Shown piece by piece: positions 33,101-34,929 of a stretch of DNA of 34,929 nt (the first letter of the stretch is position 1; each line of letters begins with the position of its first letter). The notes under the pieces are model-generated. The model had not been told where the DNA came from, searched no databases, and worked only from the letters and a program-made list of their open reading frames with translations. The stretch is from positions 1 to 34,929 of the forward strand of contig JAUCQB010000177.1 of assembly GCA_030372985.1 (NCBI GenBank), written 5' to 3'. A program made the position numbers and the translations under genes. The DNA is from Phycisphaerae bacterium. Its GTDB lineage: Bacteria > Planctomycetota > Phycisphaerae > UBA1845 > PWPN01.

Positions 33101-34627
33101 ATGCGAAGGCGAAGGGTGGTCGCAGCATGGGGGACGTGGCTGATGGTCGCCGGGGTGGTCGCGGCCACGGTATCGCATGCCCTGTATTACCAGAGCGACG
33201 CCTACCGCCGCGGGCTCGAATCGGATCTGGTCAGCTTCTTCGGCCTGCCCACCGCGATCGCGGATATCTCCCCACATAGTTTCACTGCCCGGCAGCTCGA
33301 GGATGTCCGCGTCTGGCTGCCCGAGAGGAGAGACCTCGTCTTTCGCTGCCCGCGGGTCATCTGGGATAAGTCGGGTGCTCCCGGCGGACGGGAGGCATCA
33401 ATCGATATCTACGAGCCGGTCTGGCTGCTCGGCTCGGAGGCCTGGCGATCGCATGATTACACTCGCATCCTGCAGGCCGGTTTGAAGCACAACTTCCAGG
33501 CCGTAAAGCTTGGGATCGTCCGGCTGCACGAGGCCCGCCTCGAATGGCAATGGCCGGGCTGCAACCTGCACGCGGATGGCGTGGACGGCCAACTGGTCTT
33601 CGACGCCCAGGGACAAGGTCAGGCCGATCTTGTCTGCCACGAGTTCAACGGCCATACGACCTCCGCTCCCATCCACATCTCGGCCCGCATCGATCCCGAA
33701 GCCGACGATCTGCTTCCCGAGGTCGTGATGGTGGTTCCGGAGTTGCCCATGACGACGCTGGGGCTGGATCAGATACTCCAATCCCCCGTCACGCAGGGAT
33801 CTTTTTGCGGGACGATTACGCTGATGCAGTCGCGAGCGGGCGACCAGATCATCTTATCGGGTCGGGCGGTGAAGGTTCGCCTGGAGGAGTGGACCCAGCG
33901 AATCCCCGGCGGCGCCGTCTCGGGTCTGCTGGATCTGACTCTCGAAAGGCTCATGGTGCAGGGCCGGCAGTTGCGCGAGTTGCGGTTCAGAGGAGAAGCC
34001 GCGGAAATCTCGGTGGATTCGCTGCTGGCTCGGTTCGGATGGCCGCAGCTTGGAGGTATTGCCAAGCTTCGCGTTCTTGACGCACAGGTCACGGACGGGG
34101 CCGTGCGCAGGCTGCAGGTCTTCGGAAGTTGGGACGGCGGCTCGCTGGACGGCCTGTGTCAGAGGCTGTTCGGGAAAACCGGCCTGGAGGGCCGACTGCG
34201 GGCCCGTATCAACTCGCTGGTGATCGAAAACGATCAGATTGCCAGCGGCGACATCGAGCTGTCGGGGGAGCCTCCCGCCGGCAGAGCGGGGACCATCGAG
34301 AAGGCGCTGCTGATGGAAGCGTTCGAGAAGCTGTTCGGCCTGTGGTTGCCGAGCCAGCTTCTGCCGGAGCGTGTTCAGTACACCCAGATGGGCGTCAGAA
34401 TCCTGATCGATCATCGGGAGGTGCGCGTCCTGAGCGGGCTGGGCCCGGTCGGCCCGGCCGTGGTCACCACGCAGATTCTGGGGCAGGACCTGCCGTTGGG
34501 AGGACAATTGGATGTGCACCTGACCGTCGATCAGCTTCTCAGCCAGGCCAAAGGGCAGCTCGAACTCCTTCCTCGCGACCTTCGCAAGCGGCTTTTGCCG
34601 CCGACTCGGCCGGCTTCGCCGGGTTGA
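33101..34627 (+). CDS. membrane-anchored AsmA-like protein of unknown function
   Basis: The product has 508 aa. One N-terminal membrane helix (about 8-30) is preceded by MRRRR, so the rest is probably extracytoplasmic. The body is beta-rich and repeats layers such as LRELRFRGEAAEISVDSLL, GIAKLRVLDAQVTDGAVRRLQVFG and GQLDVHLTVDQLL. This pattern recalls AsmA/TamB-type lipid-transfer or envelope proteins, but the match is structural in feel only. It is divergent from the histidine kinase, with 90 bp between the starts. The ribosome site (GAGAG) is weak. Confidence 0.75.
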   Translation: MRRRRVVAAWGTWLMVAGVVAATVSHALYYQSDAYRRGLESDLVSFFGLPTAIADISPHSFTARQLEDVRVWLPERRDLVFRCPRVIWDKSGAPGGREASIDIYEPVWLLGSEAWRSHDYTRILQAGLKHNFQAVKLGIVRLHEARLEWQWPGCNLHADGVDGQLVFDAQGQGQADLVCHEFNGHTTSAPIHISARIDPEADDLLPEVVMVVPELPMTTLGLDQILQSPVTQGSFCGTITLMQSRAGDQIILSGRAVKVRLEEWTQRIPGGAVSGLLDLTLERLMVQGRQLRELRFRGEAAEISVDSLLARFGWPQLGGIAKLRVLDAQVTDGAVRRLQVFGSWDGGSLDGLCQRLFGKTGLEGRLRARINSLVIENDQIASGDIELSGEPPAGRAGTIEKALLMEAFEKLFGLWLPSQLLPERVQYTQMGVRILIDHREVRVLSGLGPVGPAVVTTQILGQDLPLGGQLDVHLTVDQLLSQAKGQLELLPRDLRKRLLPPTRPASPG

Positions 34628-34839
34628 TGGAAACAGCAATCGGTACGGGGCACCGGAGGAGCCGTGGCGGTACTCACTTGAACTATCGCCGATGGTTCGT
34701 AGAATCTTGCGGTCCCAGGCGTGAACCGGTTTGAGCGGGGTGTCCGACGACCGGCTGGTTGGTGATTACGGATCGTCCGGGTGGCCCGCCCTGGAACTTG
34801 AGCAATGCTTCCGACCTCTGGCTGACCAATGGAGAACAA

Positions 34840-34929
34840 ATGATGGCAAAACAGAAAGTGGGCCTGATCGGCTTGGCGGTCATGGGCGAGTACCTGGCTC
34901 TCAATATTGAGAGCCGCGGCTACTCGATG
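34840..34929 (+). CDS. gnd: 6-phosphogluconate dehydrogenase, first 30 residues (runs off right edge)
   Basis: ATG 34840 (or ATG 34843) follows GGAG at 34831-34834. The visible part, MMAKQKVGLIGLAVMGEYLA followed by LNIESRGYS, carries the NADP-binding GLAVMG loop and the LNIESRGY phrase typical of decarboxylating 6-phosphogluconate dehydrogenase. Tyr stands at the position that is usually Asn (MGxNLAL). The enzyme makes ribulose 5-phosphate and NADPH, in the same pathway as the transaldolase here. Confidence 0.85.
   Translation, partial: MMAKQKVGLIGLAVMGEYLALNIESRGYSM

Overview
The window comes from a GC-rich bacterial chromosome, most likely a planctomycete (Phycisphaerae-like). The reasons are two secreted S1 sulfatases, a heparinase II/III-type lyase, a PEP-CTERM protein built on NxxGxxAF repeats, and two large secreted proteins that end in a dockerin-like Ca-binding module with four conserved cysteines. 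I saw no tRNA, rRNA, CRISPR array or insertion sequence.

Left part (1-12.3 kb). A membrane protein runs off the left edge. It diverges from trpC, whose leader looks like an attenuator. trpC converges on ychF with overlapping 3' ends. Next come a secreted sulfatase, a 1088-aa repeat protein with a dockerin-like end and a ~200-nt structured leader, a PEP-CTERM protein, a small lipoprotein, and a sulfatase-transaldolase gene pair.

Middle (12.4-21.3 kb). ilvB - DUF502 membrane protein - ilvN form an acetolactate synthase operon. It is followed by a 93%-identical 133-bp direct repeat full of hairpins, a terminator, and a beta-helix protein with its own strong promoter and the same dockerin-like end. 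Then come an ArsR regulator whose promoter, palindrome and start codon are packed into ~55 bp, a convergent GNAT acetyltransferase, and a ~950-bp region without a recognised gene. That region holds a convincing promoter-to-terminator unit on the minus strand, a candidate small RNA or small protein gene.

Right part (21.3-34.9 kb). A tight operon encodes a double-ACT-domain protein, a complete branched-chain amino acid ABC transporter (livKHMGF) and a full-length phenylacetate-CoA ligase homologue in which several catalytic motifs are replaced without gaps. After it come a stand-alone LigD 3'-phosphoesterase-domain protein with two altered active-site positions, a heparinase II/III-like lyase, an orphan membrane histidine kinase, a divergent membrane-anchored AsmA-like protein, and the first 30 codons of 6-phosphogluconate dehydrogenase at the right edge.

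Together the genes suggest a heterotroph that attacks sulfated polysaccharides outside the cell, builds anchored surface proteins, and controls branched-chain and aromatic amino acid supply. The most unusual items are the degenerate PaaK homologue in the ACT/liv operon, the minus-strand RNA unit near 20.6-20.87 kb, the structured leaders, and the hairpin-rich direct repeat.
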